In this document: one piece after another, positions 16,057-25,542 of the stretch
Position numbering within the stretch: the first letter of the stretch is position 1
Layout: each line of letters starts with the position of its first letter
Assembly: GCF_900142965.1 (NCBI RefSeq)
Contig: NZ_FRCQ01000009.1
Location: forward strand, 62,001-126,000
DNA: 64,000 bases
Source: Rhizobacter sp. OV335
Lineage (GTDB): Bacteria; Pseudomonadota; Gammaproteobacteria; Burkholderiales; Burkholderiaceae_C
Direction: 5' to 3'
Notes under the pieces: generated by a model
Database searches by the model: none
Told to the model about the DNA's origin: nothing
The model's input: only the letters and a program-made list of their open reading frames with translations
Program-made: the position numbers and the translations under genes

Positions 16057-16791
16057 CTAGACGAGGCCCTGCTTGCTGGCCAGCACGGCCGCTTCGGCAC
16101 GGCTGGACACGTTGAGCTTCTTGTAGATCGACTTGATGTGGTCGTTGACCGTGAACCACTTGATGCCCATCAGGTTCGCGATCTCCTTGATCGTGAAGCC
16201 CTTGCTGAGGTAGGTCAGCACCTCGCTCTCGCGCGGGGTCAGGCGCTCGTGGTCGAGCGGTGCGCCGCGGCCGAGCGGCATCGGGCGGCTGCTCTGGAAG
16301 CCCGACGGTGCCGGCTCGGACAGACCGCCCATGCCGCCGGGGCCCTGGCGGAAGTGGCCGAGCAGGCGCCGCGCGATGGCCGGCGACAGCGGCGGCTGGC
16401 CGCGCACGATCTTCTGCAGTTCCTCGACCAGCACCTCGAAGCGGTCTTCTTTCAGCAGGTAGCCGTCGGCACCGCATTGGAGCGCGGGGAACAGGTGGTC
16501 GTCGTCGGAGTACAGCGTGGTGACGATCTTGGTGGCCGGGTAGCGGGCCAGCTCGGCCAGCAGCTCCATGCCGTTGCCGTCGGGCAGTTCCAGGTCGACC
16601 AGGATCAGCTTGAACGGATCGGTCGGCGCGTCGATCTTCTGGCGGTCGGGCAGGCCGATGTGGCGGCGCGCGCTCTCGAGGTCGCCGGCCTCGGTGATGG
16701 CGATCGTGTCGCTGAAGCTTTCGCGCACCACGCGGCACAGGAAGCTGCGCGCGACGGGATTGTCTTCAACGATCAGGACCTTGATTGCCAT
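16057..16791 (-). CDS. LuxR/NarL-type response regulator
   Basis: A 244-residue two-component regulator. The receiver is at residues 1-125, with acidic pocket E9-D10, phosphoacceptor Asp66 (LILVDLELPDGNG) and the Lys of YLLKEDRF. A Gly/Pro-rich linker follows. The LuxR-type helix-turn-helix sits near residues 180-240 (LTPRESEVLTYLSKGFTIKE, then IKWFTVNDHIKSIYKKLNV). ATG 16791 starts exactly at the receiver; a longer upstream frame adds unrelated sequence. It pairs with the sensor kinase immediately downstream. Target genes are not evident. Confidence 0.92.
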   Translation of the reverse strand: MAIKVLIVEDNPVARSFLCRVVRESFSDTIAITEAGDLESARRHIGLPDRQKIDAPTDPFKLILVDLELPDGNGMELLAELARYPATKIVTTLYSDDDHLFPALQCGADGYLLKEDRFEVLVEELQKIVRGQPPLSPAIARRLLGHFRQGPGGMGGLSEPAPSGFQSSRPMPLGRGAPLDHERLTPRESEVLTYLSKGFTIKEIANLMGIKWFTVNDHIKSIYKKLNVSSRAEAAVLASKQGLV

Positions 16792-16952
16792 GCCATGGTG
16801 CCGGGGGTGAACGGAGGGGACGCGGGGCGCGTCCAGCATCGTAGCGCACTCGACCCCGCGCAAACTGTGTCCAGCCGTGTGCGGCGCGGCTCGAGCCCCC
16901 CTCGGGTGAAGGGGTGCGATGGTCGGAGCGGCGGCCCGCATCCCCCCGGGGA

Positions 16953-16976
16953 TCGGTCGACGTACCCGTCGACCGA
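16953..16976. terminator. Perfect 10-bp stem hairpin beyond the quinone oxidoreductase gene
   Basis: TCGGTCGACG and CGTCGACCGA flank a 4-base loop (TACC). It begins 8 bases past the oxidoreductase stop, on the side where its transcript ends. There is no T-run, so it may be a Rho-assisted terminator, an RNA end stabiliser or a protein site. Confidence 0.4.
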
Positions 16977-16983
16977 GGGGCGG

Positions 16984-17958
16984 TCATGTCACCATCACGA
17001 TCTTGCCCTGCACTTGGCGGCTGCCCATGCGGGCGAAGGCATCCGACAGACCGCTCATCGGCAGCGTGCGGTCGATCGCCGGCTTGATCTTGCCCTGCGC
17101 ATACCAGCCGGCCAGCTCGGCCAGCGCGCGGGCGTTGTTCTTCGGCTCGCGGCGCGCGAATTCGCCCCAGAAGACGCCGACGATGGACGCACCCTTCAGC
17201 AGCGCGAGGTTCAGCGGCAGCGCCGGGATGCCGCCTTGCGCGAAGCCGATCACCAGGTAGCGGCCGCGCCAGGCGATCGAGCGGAACACCGGCTCGGCGA
17301 GGTCGCCGCCGACCGGGTCGTAGACCACGTCGGGGCCCTTGCCCTGGGTCAGCGCCTTCAGTTCTTCGCGCAACTGGCCGCGGCTGTAGTTGATGGTCTC
17401 GTCGGCGCCGAGCTGCTTGCAGAAGCCGCACTTCTCGTCGGTGGACGCGGCGGCGATCACGCGTGCGCCCGCGGCCTTCGCGATCTGGATCGCCGCGCTG
17501 CCGACGCCGCCGGCCGCGCCGAGCACCAGCACGGTCTCGCCGGGCTGCAGTGCCGCGCGGTCCATCAGCGCATGGTGCGTGGTGCCGTAGGTGCACAGGA
17601 ACGCGGCCGCGTCCTCGAACGCGAAGCCCGGCGGCAGCGGCATCAGCAGCGCGGCGTTCACGCAGGCGTGCGTCGCGAAGCCGCCGGTGCCGGCGAACGC
17701 GGCCACCGCATCGCCGACCTTCAAGTGTTTGACGCCTTCGCCGACGGCCTCGACCACGCCGGCGTACTCGGCGCCGGGCACGAAGGGCAGCGGCGGCTTG
17801 ATCTGGTACTTGTTCTGGACGATCAGCAGGTCCGGGAAGTTCAGGCTCGCGGCACGGATCGCGACGCGCACCTCGCCGGCGGCCGGCTGCGGCGTCGGCA
17901 GGTCTTTCCAGGTCAGCGCTTCGGGGCCGATGGGGTTCTCGCACAACCAGGCTTGCAT
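16984..17958 (-). CDS. NADPH:quinone oxidoreductase family protein
   Basis: A 324-residue medium-chain dehydrogenase/reductase of the zinc-free quinone oxidoreductase type. The N-terminal GroES-like half has [16 protein letters not shown]; the nucleotide-binding half has [30 protein letters not shown] (AxxGxxG) and [13 protein letters not shown]. It is expected to reduce quinones or enones with NADPH in the cytoplasm. ATG 17958 has AAGGAG at better spacing than the ATG two codons upstream (17964), which nearly touches it. It is divergent from surE. Confidence 0.9.
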   Translation of the reverse strand: MQAWLCENPIGPEALTWKDLPTPQPAAGEVRVAIRAASLNFPDLLIVQNKYQIKPPLPFVPGAEYAGVVEAVGEGVKHLKVGDAVAAFAGTGGFATHACVNAALLMPLPPGFAFEDAAAFLCTYGTTHHALMDRAALQPGETVLVLGAAGGVGSAAIQIAKAAGARVIAAASTDEKCGFCKQLGADETINYSRGQLREELKALTQGKGPDVVYDPVGGDLAEPVFRSIAWRGRYLVIGFAQGGIPALPLNLALLKGASIVGVFWGEFARREPKNNARALAELAGWYAQGKIKPAIDRTLPMSGLSDAFARMGSRQVQGKIVMVT

Positions 17959-18043
17959 CGTCATGTCTCCTTGGGGTCGGCGAATGATAGGCAGGCGAGT
18001 CGCGTGCGCGCGTCGCGCAGGTGACGAGTCCTACAATCGCCCG

Positions 18044-18799
18044 ATGCGCATTCTGATCGCCAACGACGACGGCTACCTCGCCCCCGGCCTCGCGGCCCTG
18101 GTGAAGGCCTGCGAAGGGCTCGGCGAGATCGACGTGGTGGCCCCGGAGCAGAACGCGAGCGGCACCTCGAACTCGCTGACGCTGCACCGGCCGCTGTCGG
18201 TCTTCACCGCGGCCAACGGCTTCCGCTACATCAACGGCACGCCGTCCGATTGCGTCCACGTCGCGCTGACCGGGCTGCTCGAGCACCAGCCCGACCTGGT
18301 GCTCTCGGGCATCAACAACGGCGCCAACATGGGCGACGACACGCTGTACTCCGGCACCGTCGCCGCCGCGATGGAAGGCTTCCTGTTCGGCATCCCGGCG
18401 ATCGCGTTCTCGCAGGTCGAGAAGGGCTGGGGGCAGGTCGATGCGGCGGCGCGCTTCGCACGCTCGCTGGTCGAGCAGGTGATCGCGCACCCGCCGGCGC
18501 CCGGCGCCTGGCTGCTCAACGTCAACATCCCGAACCGGCCCGACGCGATCGAGCTGCCGCGCCGCATCACGCGGCTGGGCCGCCGCCATGCGAGCGAGCC
18601 GGTGGTCTGCCAGCAGAACCCGCGCGGCGAGCCGATCTACTGGATCGGGCCGGCCGGCGACGTGCGCGAAGCGGGCGAGGGCACCGATTTCCATGCCACC
18701 GCCGACGGCTGCGTGTCGATCACGCCGCTGCAGGTCGACCTGACCGACCATGCCCGGTTGCCCGCGTGGCGGCAGTGGTCGCAAGCGGTGGGTGCATGA
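18044..18799 (+). CDS. surE: 5'/3'-nucleotidase SurE
   Basis: A 251-residue stationary-phase survival phosphatase that dephosphorylates nucleoside monophosphates and short polyphosphate. The metal-binding N-terminus [15 protein letters not shown] has the Asp-Asp pair (D9, D10), followed by [10 protein letters not shown] and the family block [27 protein letters not shown]. It is the first gene of the conserved surE-pcm-nlpD-rpoS string. Its stop overlaps the pcm start as ATGA. It is divergent from the quinone oxidoreductase with about 85 bases for promoters. Confidence 0.96.
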   Translation: MRILIANDDGYLAPGLAALVKACEGLGEIDVVAPEQNASGTSNSLTLHRPLSVFTAANGFRYINGTPSDCVHVALTGLLEHQPDLVLSGINNGANMGDDTLYSGTVAAAMEGFLFGIPAIAFSQVEKGWGQVDAAARFARSLVEQVIAHPPAPGAWLLNVNIPNRPDAIELPRRITRLGRRHASEPVVCQQNPRGEPIYWIGPAGDVREAGEGTDFHATADGCVSITPLQVDLTDHARLPAWRQWSQAVGA

Positions 18800-19602
18800 G
18801 CGAAGCACCGAAGCGACCGAAGTTCCCGCTGCAACTCGATCGGCTCACGCCGCCGGCCAAGGGCCGCGAGGTGCTGCGGCCGCAGCGGCCGGTGCAGCAG
18901 GCGGCGATGGCCGCCACGCAGCGTGTGGTGCCGACCGGCCTCGGCCTCGATTCGGCCGGCGTTCGCCAGCGCATGGTCGACCGGCTGCGCAGCGGCGGCG
19001 TGCGCGACGAGCTGGTGCTCGGCGCGATGGCCCGCGTGCCGCGCCATGCCTTCGTCGACACGGCGCTGGTCAACCAGGCGTATGAAGACACCAGCCTGCC
19101 GATCGGCCTCGGGCAGACCATCTCGAAGCCGTCGGTGGTGGCCCGCATGATCGAGCTGCTGATGGCGAGCCCCGCCGCGCGCACGCGCCGCACGCTGGGC
19201 CGCACGCTCGAGATCGGCACCGGCTGCGGCTACCAGGCGGCGGTGCTGGCGCAGCTGTCGCGGCAGGTGCTGTCGGTGGAACGGCTCAAGCCGCTGCACG
19301 ACAAGGCGCGCGAGTTGCTGGCGCCGCTGCGCTTGACGGACATCCGGCTGGTGTATGGTGACGGGATGCGGGGCCACCCGCCGAACGCGCCGTACGACAG
19401 CATCATTTCGGCCGCCGGCGGCGACAACCTGCCGCAGGCCTGGCTCGATCAACTGGCCGTCGGCGGCCGCCTGGTGGCCCCGGTGCAGCGGGCTGCAGGG
19501 CAGGGCCAGGTGCTGGTGGTGGTCGACAGAACAGAGGGTGGCTACGAGCGCACGGTCCATGAGGCCGTGTTGTTCGTCCCCCTAAAATCAGGAACGGATT
19601 GA
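18796..19602 (+). CDS. pcm: Protein-L-isoaspartate O-methyltransferase
   Basis: A 268-residue protein-repair enzyme that methylates isoaspartyl residues using SAM. A basic, low-complexity N-terminal extension of about 65 residues, longer than in E. coli Pcm, precedes the core. The core includes [23 protein letters not shown] motif [19 protein letters not shown], and [21 protein letters not shown]. It starts inside the surE stop (ATGA) and ends in TGATG with nlpD, so the genes are translationally coupled. Confidence 0.95.
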   Translation: MSEAPKRPKFPLQLDRLTPPAKGREVLRPQRPVQQAAMAATQRVVPTGLGLDSAGVRQRMVDRLRSGGVRDELVLGAMARVPRHAFVDTALVNQAYEDTSLPIGLGQTISKPSVVARMIELLMASPAARTRRTLGRTLEIGTGCGYQAAVLAQLSRQVLSVERLKPLHDKARELLAPLRLTDIRLVYGDGMRGHPPNAPYDSIISAAGGDNLPQAWLDQLAVGGRLVAPVQRAAGQGQVLVVVDRTEGGYERTVHEAVLFVPLKSGTD

Positions 19603-20561
19603 TGACAGTGGCATTGATGGCAAGCACCCCGATTCCCGCGGCAGCGCGCCGCCGTTCGATCAGTCCGCGGTCGATCGCCATCGTGCTGGCGGCGCTCGCG
19701 CTCGCGGCCTGTTCGTCGCCGAAGGTCAAGGCGCCGGTCGAGGATCGCGGCGGCATCCGGGCGCCGGTCACGACGGCGGGCGGGTCGCAGGGCACGCCGA
19801 TCGCGACGCCTGTGCCACCACTCGTCACGCCGGACGGCGTGAAGCCGCTGCCGGGCGCCGAGAACGCCGGCAAGCCCGGCTTCTACACGGTGAAACCAGG
19901 CGACACGATGATCCGTGTCGGGCTCGAGACCGGCCAGAACTGGAAAGACCTGATCAAGTGGAACAACCTCGACAACCCGAACGTCATCGAGGTCGGCCAG
20001 GTGCTGCGCGTCGTGCCGCCGGGTGCCGATCCGAACGCGGTGGCCACGCGCGGCGTGACCGCCGCGAAGATCGACGTGAAGCCGCTCGATGCGCCGCGGG
20101 CTGCTTCGGGCGCCTCGGGTGCGGCGGGGGTGTCGACGGCCTCGACGCCGGTCGCGGTGCCCCCCGCGGCAGCGGCCACCCCGCGCGATGACGACGACGT
20201 CAACTGGCAGTGGCCGGCCGCCGGCCCGGTGGTGACCGGCTTCGACGACGTGCGCAGCAAGGGCCTGTCGATCTCCGGCAAGGCCGGCGATCCGGTGCTG
20301 GCCGCGGCCGACGGCCGCGTGGTCTATGCCGGGTCCGGCCTGCGCGGCTACGGCAACCTCGTGATCCTGAAACACAACAGCACCTTCCTGACGGCCTACG
20401 CGCACAACCAGGCGCTGCTGGTCAAGGAAGACCAGACCGTGCGCCGCGGCCAGAAGATCGCCGAGATGGGCACCACCGATTCCGACCGGGTGCTGCTGCA
20501 TTTCGAGATCCGCAAACTCGGCAGGCCGATCGATCCGGCCAAGCTCCTGCCGCCGCGCTGA
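19602..20561 (+). CDS. nlpD: NlpD/LytM-like lipoprotein, amidase activator
   Basis: A 319-residue lipoprotein. The signal ends in lipobox LAAC (about residue 37). One LysM domain ([20 protein letters not shown]...[17 protein letters not shown], about residues 93-140) binds peptidoglycan. A Pro/Ala linker leads to a C-terminal M23/LytM domain (about 215-315). That domain lacks the metal ligands of active M23 peptidases ([10 protein letters not shown] where His-Asp ligands would be), as in E. coli NlpD and EnvC, which activate N-acetylmuramyl-L-alanine amidases at division. It is third in surE-pcm-nlpD-rpoS. In related bacteria an rpoS promoter lies inside nlpD; I did not identify one here. Confidence 0.94.
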   Translation: MTVALMASTPIPAAARRRSISPRSIAIVLAALALAACSSPKVKAPVEDRGGIRAPVTTAGGSQGTPIATPVPPLVTPDGVKPLPGAENAGKPGFYTVKPGDTMIRVGLETGQNWKDLIKWNNLDNPNVIEVGQVLRVVPPGADPNAVATRGVTAAKIDVKPLDAPRAASGASGAAGVSTASTPVAVPPAAAATPRDDDDVNWQWPAAGPVVTGFDDVRSKGLSISGKAGDPVLAAADGRVVYAGSGLRGYGNLVILKHNSTFLTAYAHNQALLVKEDQTVRRGQKIAEMGTTDSDRVLLHFEIRKLGRPIDPAKLLPPR

Positions 20562-20596
20562 CGCGCGGCCCACCTTCCTCCAGCCCGGGCAACAGC

Positions 20597-21652
20597 ATGG
20601 CCAAGAAGCGCAGCACACTGAACGGGCATGCGCTGGGCCAGGAGGCCGCGGTCAGGCCGCCGCTGCCGGTGCTGAGGGGGGGCGATGCGCAGGGCGAGCC
20701 GGCCGAGCCTCCGGAAGCGCCGCCTGACGGCGACCCGCGGGAACAGGCCGACGCAGCGTCCGACGATGCGCGCCCGGTGATCGAGATCGCCGCCGGCGAT
20801 GGCGAGGTCGGCAACACGCTGCAGACCTATCTGCGCGACATCCGCCGCGCCCCGCTGCTGACCCCGCAGGAAGAGTTCGACACCGCGACGAAGGCGCGTG
20901 CCGGCGATTTCGCGGCGCGCCAGTTGATGATCGAGCGCAACCTGCGGCTGGTGGTCAGCATCGCGAAGAACTACCTGGGCCGCGGCCTGCCGATGACCGA
21001 CCTGATCGAGGAAGGCAACCTCGGCCTGATGCACGCGATCGGCAAGTTCGAGCCGGAGCGCGGGTTTCGCTTCTCGACCTATTCGTCGTGGTGGATCCGC
21101 CAGAGCATCGAGCGCGCGATCATGCACCAGGCCCGGCTGGTGCGGCTGCCGGTGCACGTGGTGCGCGAGCTGAACCATGTGGTGAAGGCCCGCCGCGCGC
21201 TCGAAGCCGACGGCCTGCACGGCGACGGCACCGACAAGCCGGTGCGGGTCGAGGACATCGCGTTGCGCGTCGGCCGGCCGGTGCAGGAGGTCAGCGACCT
21301 GCTGAAGTTCGCCGAGCTGCCGGCCTCGCTCGACGCGCCGATCGACCGCGAGAACTCCGAATCGATGATCGACAGCGTGGCCGACGAGGGCGCGAGCGAT
21401 CCGCTGTCGACGACGCTGAACCACGAGATCGACGTGCTGCTGCAGCACGGGCTCGACGAGCTGAACGACCGCGAGCGCGAGGTGCTGTCGGGCCGCTACG
21501 GCCTGCGCGACCGCGAGCCCGAGACGCTGGAGGTGCTCGCCGAGCGCCTGGGCCTGACGCGCGAGCGCATCCGGCAGATCCAGCAGGAGGCGTTGGTCAA
21601 GCTGAAGCGCCGCATGGCGCGCAGCGGGATCGACCGCGATTCGATCTTCTAG
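20597..21652 (+). CDS. rpoS: RNA polymerase sigma factor RpoS (sigma-38)
   Basis: A 351-residue general-stress and stationary-phase sigma factor. An acidic variable N-terminus (about residues 1-70) precedes region 1.2 ([21 protein letters not shown]) and region 2 ([21 protein letters not shown] and [18 protein letters not shown]). Region 3 ([12 protein letters not shown]...[15 protein letters not shown]) and region 4 with a helix-turn-helix ([27 protein letters not shown]) follow. It starts 35 bases after nlpD. Confidence 0.96.
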   Translation: MAKKRSTLNGHALGQEAAVRPPLPVLRGGDAQGEPAEPPEAPPDGDPREQADAASDDARPVIEIAAGDGEVGNTLQTYLRDIRRAPLLTPQEEFDTATKARAGDFAARQLMIERNLRLVVSIAKNYLGRGLPMTDLIEEGNLGLMHAIGKFEPERGFRFSTYSSWWIRQSIERAIMHQARLVRLPVHVVRELNHVVKARRALEADGLHGDGTDKPVRVEDIALRVGRPVQEVSDLLKFAELPASLDAPIDRENSESMIDSVADEGASDPLSTTLNHEIDVLLQHGLDELNDREREVLSGRYGLRDREPETLEVLAERLGLTRERIRQIQQEALVKLKRRMARSGIDRDSIF

Positions 21653-21697
21653 GCGGGGAGCTGAAAAACGGCGCCGGCGGCCTGAGACAATCGCCGG

Positions 21698-23041
21698 ATG
21701 ACAGCAAGCGATGAATGGCTGACGGTCGAATCCCTCGACCTCGAAGCGCAAGGCGTGGCGCACAACGCGGAAGGCAAGGTGGTGTTCATCGAGGGCGCAT
21801 TGCCCGGTGAGCAGGTCCAGGTCAGCGTGGGGCGCCGCAAGAACAACTGGGAACAGGCGACGATGACGGCGCTGCGCCGCGAGAGTTCGCAGCGCGTGAC
21901 GCCCGGCTGCCGGCATTTCGGCACCTGCGGCGGCTGCAAGATGCAGCACTTCCACGTCGGCGCGCAGGTCGCGACCAAGCAGCGGGCGCTCGAAGACGCG
22001 CTGTGGCACCTCGGCAAGACGAAGGCCGAGCGCGTGCTTCGGCCGATCGAAGGGCCGGCCTGGGGCTACCGCTACCGCGCGCGGCTGTCGGTGCGGCATG
22101 TCGTCAAGAAGGGCACGGTGCTGGTGGGTTTCCACGAGCGCAAGTCCAGCTACGTGGCCGACATGGACAGCTGCGAGGTGCTGCCGCGCCACCTGAGCGA
22201 CCTGCTGCTGCCGCTGCGCGTGCTGATCACCGCGATGGACCAGCGCGACCGGCTGCCGCAGATCGAGGTGGCGATCGGCAGCGAGGTCACGGCGCTGGTG
22301 CTGCGGCACCTCGAGCCGCTGAGCGACGGCGACCTGCAGCGGCTGCGCGAGTTCGCGGCGGCGCACGCCATCCAGTGGTGGCTGCAACCCAAGGGGCCGG
22401 ACACGGTGCACCTGCTCGACGAAGGTGGCCCGCCGCTCGCCTACGGGCTGCCGGAATTCGGCATCACGATGCCGTTCAAGCCGACCGACTTCACGCAGGT
22501 CAATCACCAGATCAACCAGGTGCTGGTGTCGCGGGCGCTGAAGCTGCTCGCCGCCGGGCCGGACGAGCGGGTGATCGACTGGTTCTGCGGGCTCGGCAAT
22601 TTCACGCTGCCGATCGCGACGCAGGCGCGCGAGGTGCTCGGCATCGAGGGCAGCGAATCGCTGGTCGCGCGCTCGCGCGAGAACGCGCAGGTCAACGGGC
22701 TGGCGCACAAGACCTCGTTCGTCGCGCGCAACCTGTTCGAGATCACGCCGGCCGAACTGGCCGCGTATGGCAATGCCGAGAAGTGGCTGGTCGACCCGCC
22801 GCGCGAAGGCGCGTTCGCGCTGACCAAGGCGCTGGTCGACCTGCACGCCGATCCGGCGGTGGCACCGGGCTACCTGCCGCCGAAGCGCATCGTCTACGTG
22901 AGCTGCAACCCGGCGACGCTGGCGCGCGATGCCGGGCTGCTGGTGCACCAGGGCGGCTACCGCTGCACGGCGGCCGGCGCGGTGAACATGTTCCCGCACA
23001 CGGCGCATGTGGAAAGCATGGCCGTCTTCGAGCGGGACTGA
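21698..23041 (+). CDS. rlmD: 23S rRNA (uracil(1939)-C(5))-methyltransferase RlmD
   Basis: A 447-residue rRNA methyltransferase (RumA). An N-terminal TRAM-like OB domain is followed by the 4Fe-4S cluster Cys residues at 71, 77 and 80 ([10 protein letters not shown]), with a fourth at about 159. The SAM site is [19 protein letters not shown], and the catalytic Cys is in [15 protein letters not shown] near the C-terminus. It makes m5U1939 in 23S rRNA. It follows rpoS by 45 bases and may be co-transcribed. A bidirectional terminator lies 20 bases after its stop. Confidence 0.95.
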   Translation: MTASDEWLTVESLDLEAQGVAHNAEGKVVFIEGALPGEQVQVSVGRRKNNWEQATMTALRRESSQRVTPGCRHFGTCGGCKMQHFHVGAQVATKQRALEDALWHLGKTKAERVLRPIEGPAWGYRYRARLSVRHVVKKGTVLVGFHERKSSYVADMDSCEVLPRHLSDLLLPLRVLITAMDQRDRLPQIEVAIGSEVTALVLRHLEPLSDGDLQRLREFAAAHAIQWWLQPKGPDTVHLLDEGGPPLAYGLPEFGITMPFKPTDFTQVNHQINQVLVSRALKLLAAGPDERVIDWFCGLGNFTLPIATQAREVLGIEGSESLVARSRENAQVNGLAHKTSFVARNLFEITPAELAAYGNAEKWLVDPPREGAFALTKALVDLHADPAVAPGYLPPKRIVYVSCNPATLARDAGLLVHQGGYRCTAAGAVNMFPHTAHVESMAVFERD

Positions 23042-23061
23042 TAGGCGGCGCCGAAAAAGCA

Positions 23062-23083
23062 GAAGGGGCCCGAGGGCCCCTTC
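23062..23083. terminator. Bidirectional intrinsic terminator between rlmD and the BI-1 gene
   Basis: GAAGGGGCCC, 2 bases, GGGCCCCTTC: a perfect 10-bp stem between convergent genes. The minus-strand read is followed by GCTTTTT, a good T-tract for the BI-1 gene; the plus-strand side has only CTTGTT. Confidence 0.8.
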
Positions 23084-23105
23084 CTTGTTCGGTCAACGGA
23101 TCCGC

Positions 23106-23813
23106 TTATTCGCGGTCGCCGCCGAAGATGCCGAGCAGGTTCAGCAGATTGACAAACACGTTCAGCACGTCAAGGTAGATCGCGAGCGTTGCCGACACGT
23201 AGTTCGTCTCGCCGCCATCGATCACGCGCTTCATGTCGTAAAGCATGTACGCCGAGAAAATCACGACCGCGAGGGTCGAGACCACCATCGAAAGCGCGGT
23301 CATCTGGAAGTAGATGTTGGCCAGGCTGGCAATGATCAGCCCGATCACGGCGACGAACAGCCACTTGCCCCAGCTGGCGATGTCGCGCTTCATCGTGGTG
23401 GCTAGCGTGGCCATGCCGAAGAACACGAGGCCGGTGCCGCCGAATGCCAGCACGATGAGCTGGGCGCCGTTGCGATAGCTGCCAAGCACGCGCCCGATCG
23501 TCAGCGACAGGATCAGGCCCATGAAGAACGTGAAGCCCAGCAGGACCGCGACGCCGAGACCCGAGTTTTGAGTGTGCTTGATCGCGAAGATGAAGCCGAA
23601 AGCGACGGCCAGGATCGCGACGAAACCGAGCAGCGGGCTGCCGACCAGCAGGGCGCCGAAGTTCATCGTGACGCCGAGCCATGCACCGAGGACGGTTGGC
23701 ACCATCGACAGTGCGAGCAGCCAGTAAGTGTTGCGAAGGACCCGGTTGCGCTGTTCAGCGCTCGGAACCGAGCCGATGTAGCCGCCGTAGGCAGCTTGCA
23801 GGTTGTCGTTCAT
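23106..23813 (-). CDS. Bax inhibitor-1/YccA family membrane protein
   Basis: A 235-residue protein with seven hydrophobic helices and the BI-1 hallmark C-terminus (MTALSMVVSTLAVVIFSAYMLYDMKRVIDGG...YLDVLNVFVNLLNLLGIFG). E. coli YccA of this family modulates FtsH proteolysis, and ftsH lies about 9 kb away, but a direct link is only inference. ATG 23813 has GGAGG upstream. It ends at a strong shared terminator. Confidence 0.92.
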   Translation of the reverse strand: MNDNLQAAYGGYIGSVPSAEQRNRVLRNTYWLLALSMVPTVLGAWLGVTMNFGALLVGSPLLGFVAILAVAFGFIFAIKHTQNSGLGVAVLLGFTFFMGLILSLTIGRVLGSYRNGAQLIVLAFGGTGLVFFGMATLATTMKRDIASWGKWLFVAVIGLIIASLANIYFQMTALSMVVSTLAVVIFSAYMLYDMKRVIDGGETNYVSATLAIYLDVLNVFVNLLNLLGIFGGDRE

Positions 23814-23971
23814 GAATCCTCCAGAGAGTCGAACCACGGGTATGGACCCGGACGGCGCATTGTAGTTCCCGGTAACAACTGACATGGGATGACATGGATC
23901 CCTGCGCCGCATTGGTTGGCGCCGGCGCAGGGGTGTTCTGCGCCCGTGGGCCTTGGCCGGGCCGGCGCTGT

Positions 23972-23985
23972 CGCACTACAGTGCG
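23972..23985. repeat. 14-bp palindrome upstream of the GlcG-like gene
   Basis: CGCACT, AC, AGTGCG, placed 25 bases before ATG 24011 and followed by GGCTTT. It could be an operator or a small leader hairpin. Nothing else supports a function. Confidence 0.3.
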
Positions 23986-24010
23986 GCTTTCCCAACTCCT
24001 GCCCCTGCGC

Positions 24011-24412
24011 ATGAACAGCAAACCCGTGTTGACCCTCGACGACGTGAAGCGCATCGCCGCCGCCGCCGAGGCCGAGGCCTTGAAGAACCAGTGGGCCGTG
24101 ACGATCGCGATCGTCGACGACGGCGGGCACCTGCTGTGGCTGCAGCGGCTGGACGGCGCGGCGCCGATCTCGTCGCACATCGCCCCGGGCAAGGCCCGCA
24201 CCGCGGCGGTCGGCCGCCGCGAGAGCAAGGTCTACGAAGACATGATCAACCAGGGCCGCAGCGCCTTCTTGAGCGCGCCGACGCTGGAAGGCATGCTCGA
24301 GGGCGGCGTGCCGATCGTGGCGCAGGGCCAGTGTGTCGGTGCGGTAGGCGTCAGCGGGGTGAAGTCGAGCGAGGACGTGCAGATCGCGAAGGCAGGGATC
24401 GCGGCGCTCTGA
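24011..24412 (+). CDS. GlcG/HbpS family heme-binding-like protein
   Basis: A 133-residue protein of the GlcG/HbpS (DUF336) fold. Typical blocks are KRIAAAAEAEALKNQWAVTIAIVDDGGHLLWLQRLDGA, SHIAPGKARTAAVGRRESKVYEDM and GGVPIVAQGQCVGAVGVSGVKSSEDVQIAKAGI. HbpS binds haem in Streptomyces, whereas most bacterial members have no proven role. No signal peptide is seen. It stands alone between divergent and convergent neighbours. It lies next to bfd and bfr, which fits iron or haem handling by context only. Confidence 0.88.
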   Translation: MNSKPVLTLDDVKRIAAAAEAEALKNQWAVTIAIVDDGGHLLWLQRLDGAAPISSHIAPGKARTAAVGRRESKVYEDMINQGRSAFLSAPTLEGMLEGGVPIVAQGQCVGAVGVSGVKSSEDVQIAKAGIAAL

Positions 24413-24433
24413 TCCGCGCCCGGGTCGCCGTCG

Positions 24434-24640
24434 TCAGGCGGCGATCTTCAGCGGGATGATGGTCATCCCGCCTTGTGCGGTGCCGGCGGTCTCGAACACC
24501 TCGCGTGCGCAGTCTTCGCAGCGGCCGCAGCAGGTGGCGACGCCGGTTTCCAGCTGCAGGGAGTCGAAGCTGTCGCACCCACCCCGGACATGCCGTTCGA
24601 TGTCCCGGTCGGAAACGCGTTCGCAGACACACACGATCAT
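24434..24640 (-). CDS. bfd: Bacterioferritin-associated ferredoxin-like protein (Bfd)
   Basis: A 68-residue BFD-type 2Fe-2S protein. Cluster Cys residues are in MIVCVCERVSD and CCGRCEDC, the CxC...CxxC layout of Bfd, which donates electrons to bacterioferritin to release stored iron. A GCDSFDSLQLETGVAT core matches the fold. ATG 24640 begins exactly at the domain; upstream in-frame codons add unrelated sequence. It sits directly downstream of bfr on the same strand, with about 120 bases between. A Fur-box-like stretch lies in that gap. Confidence 0.9.
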   Translation of the reverse strand: MIVCVCERVSDRDIERHVRGGCDSFDSLQLETGVATCCGRCEDCAREVFETAGTAQGGMTIIPLKIAA

Positions 24641-24684
24641 CAGATGCACTCCCGGCCGCCGAGCGAGGGCCGATGGAGGCATCT

Positions 24685-24703
24685 TAAACAAGAACGATTC
24701 GCA
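24685..24703 (-). promoter_or_regulatory. Possible Fur box upstream of bfd
   Basis: The minus strand reads TGCGAATCGTTCTTGTTTA, similar to Fur sites of the form GAATNNTTCTNNTTT, and lies about 45 bases before the bfd start. Low-iron induction of bfd through Fur is known in other bacteria. The match is partial. Confidence 0.35.
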
Positions 24704-24759
24704 CTTCAAGCTTGGGGGCATCCCCGCACCGCGGGGGTGCGAGGAATCGGTCACGGGGC

Positions 24760-25239
24760 TCAGGCTTCGACTTCACCCATTTGTGACTGGAGGTAGTTCT
24801 GCAGGCCGACCTTGTCGACCAGGTCGAGCTGCGTCTCCAGGAAGTCGATGTGCTCCTCGGTGTCGTCGAGGATTTCCTGCAGCAGGTCGCGCGAGACGTA
24901 GTCGCGCACCGTCTCGCAGTGGGCGATGCCGTCCTTGATGGTGGCCTGTGCGCCTTGCTCGGACTTCAGGTCGCACTGCAGGATCTCGACGGTGTCTTCG
25001 CCGACCATCAGCTTGCCCAGGTCCTGCAGGTTCGGCAACCCGTCGAGCGTGAAGATGCGCGTCATCAGCTTGTCGGCATGCTTCATCTCGCCGATCGACT
25101 CGGCGTATTCCTTGGCGGCCAGCTTGTCGAGGCCCCAGTGCTTGAGCATGCGGTAGTGCAGGAAGTATTGGTTGATCGCGGTCAGCTCGTTCTTCAGCTG
25201 CGCGTTCAGGTGTTCGATGACTTTGGGGTCGCCCTTCAT
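24760..25239 (-). CDS. bfr: Bacterioferritin
   Basis: A 159-residue ferritin-like subunit that stores iron in a 24-mer. The haem ligand Met52 is present (IGEMKHADK). Ferroxidase ligands Glu18, Glu51, His54, Glu94 and His130 are present, but residue 127, Glu in E. coli Bfr, is Thr here (DDTEEHID, so Thr127-Glu128-Glu129-His130). This suggests either a shifted ligand or a subunit with a weakened ferroxidase centre, as in two-subunit bacterioferritins. A second subunit would then be elsewhere. ATG 25239 has AAGGAG. Confidence 0.95.
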   Translation of the reverse strand: MKGDPKVIEHLNAQLKNELTAINQYFLHYRMLKHWGLDKLAAKEYAESIGEMKHADKLMTRIFTLDGLPNLQDLGKLMVGEDTVEILQCDLKSEQGAQATIKDGIAHCETVRDYVSRDLLQEILDDTEEHIDFLETQLDLVDKVGLQNYLQSQMGEVEA

Positions 25240-25542
25240 GTGAGGCTCCTTCTTGTTGGGTGTGAGAGGTCGGATCAGCGCGCATTATCGGAGTCGATCG
25301 TCGCGCAACGAAACGCAAATCCGACTGCTGCGCTCGCGTTGCACACGGCAATCGCTCGCATTCGTGTGCTGCATGCGCCGCTCAGGGTCAACCCTCGAAG
25401 CTCGTCTATAATCCCGCGGTTTACCTGCAACCCGCCCGCCCCAGCGAAACCCTCGCCGTTTCCTGTCGAAAACTCCCCCAGTTTTCTCCCCGGTCCGACG
25501 CTCGAGAAGAGCAGAGCTGGGCGCGCACCAACGGAGATACGT
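25240..25542 (+). promoter_or_regulatory. carAB upstream region: consensus -10 and leader hairpin
   Basis: There is no gene in these 303 bases. A perfect TATAAT at 25407-25412 is the likely carA -10; the -35 is poor. The transcribed leader would be about 120 bases and holds a hairpin at 25468-25486 (GAAAACT, CCCCC, AGTTTTC), whose 3' arm is followed by TC-rich sequence. A GGAG ribosome site sits at 25533-25536. carAB in other bacteria responds to arginine and pyrimidines, sometimes through the leader. Confidence 0.5.

Noticed and set aside
24850-25542. 231-codon upstream extension of carA
   Set aside because: It is antisense to bfr and then passes through the promoter region; the family start is at GTG 25543.
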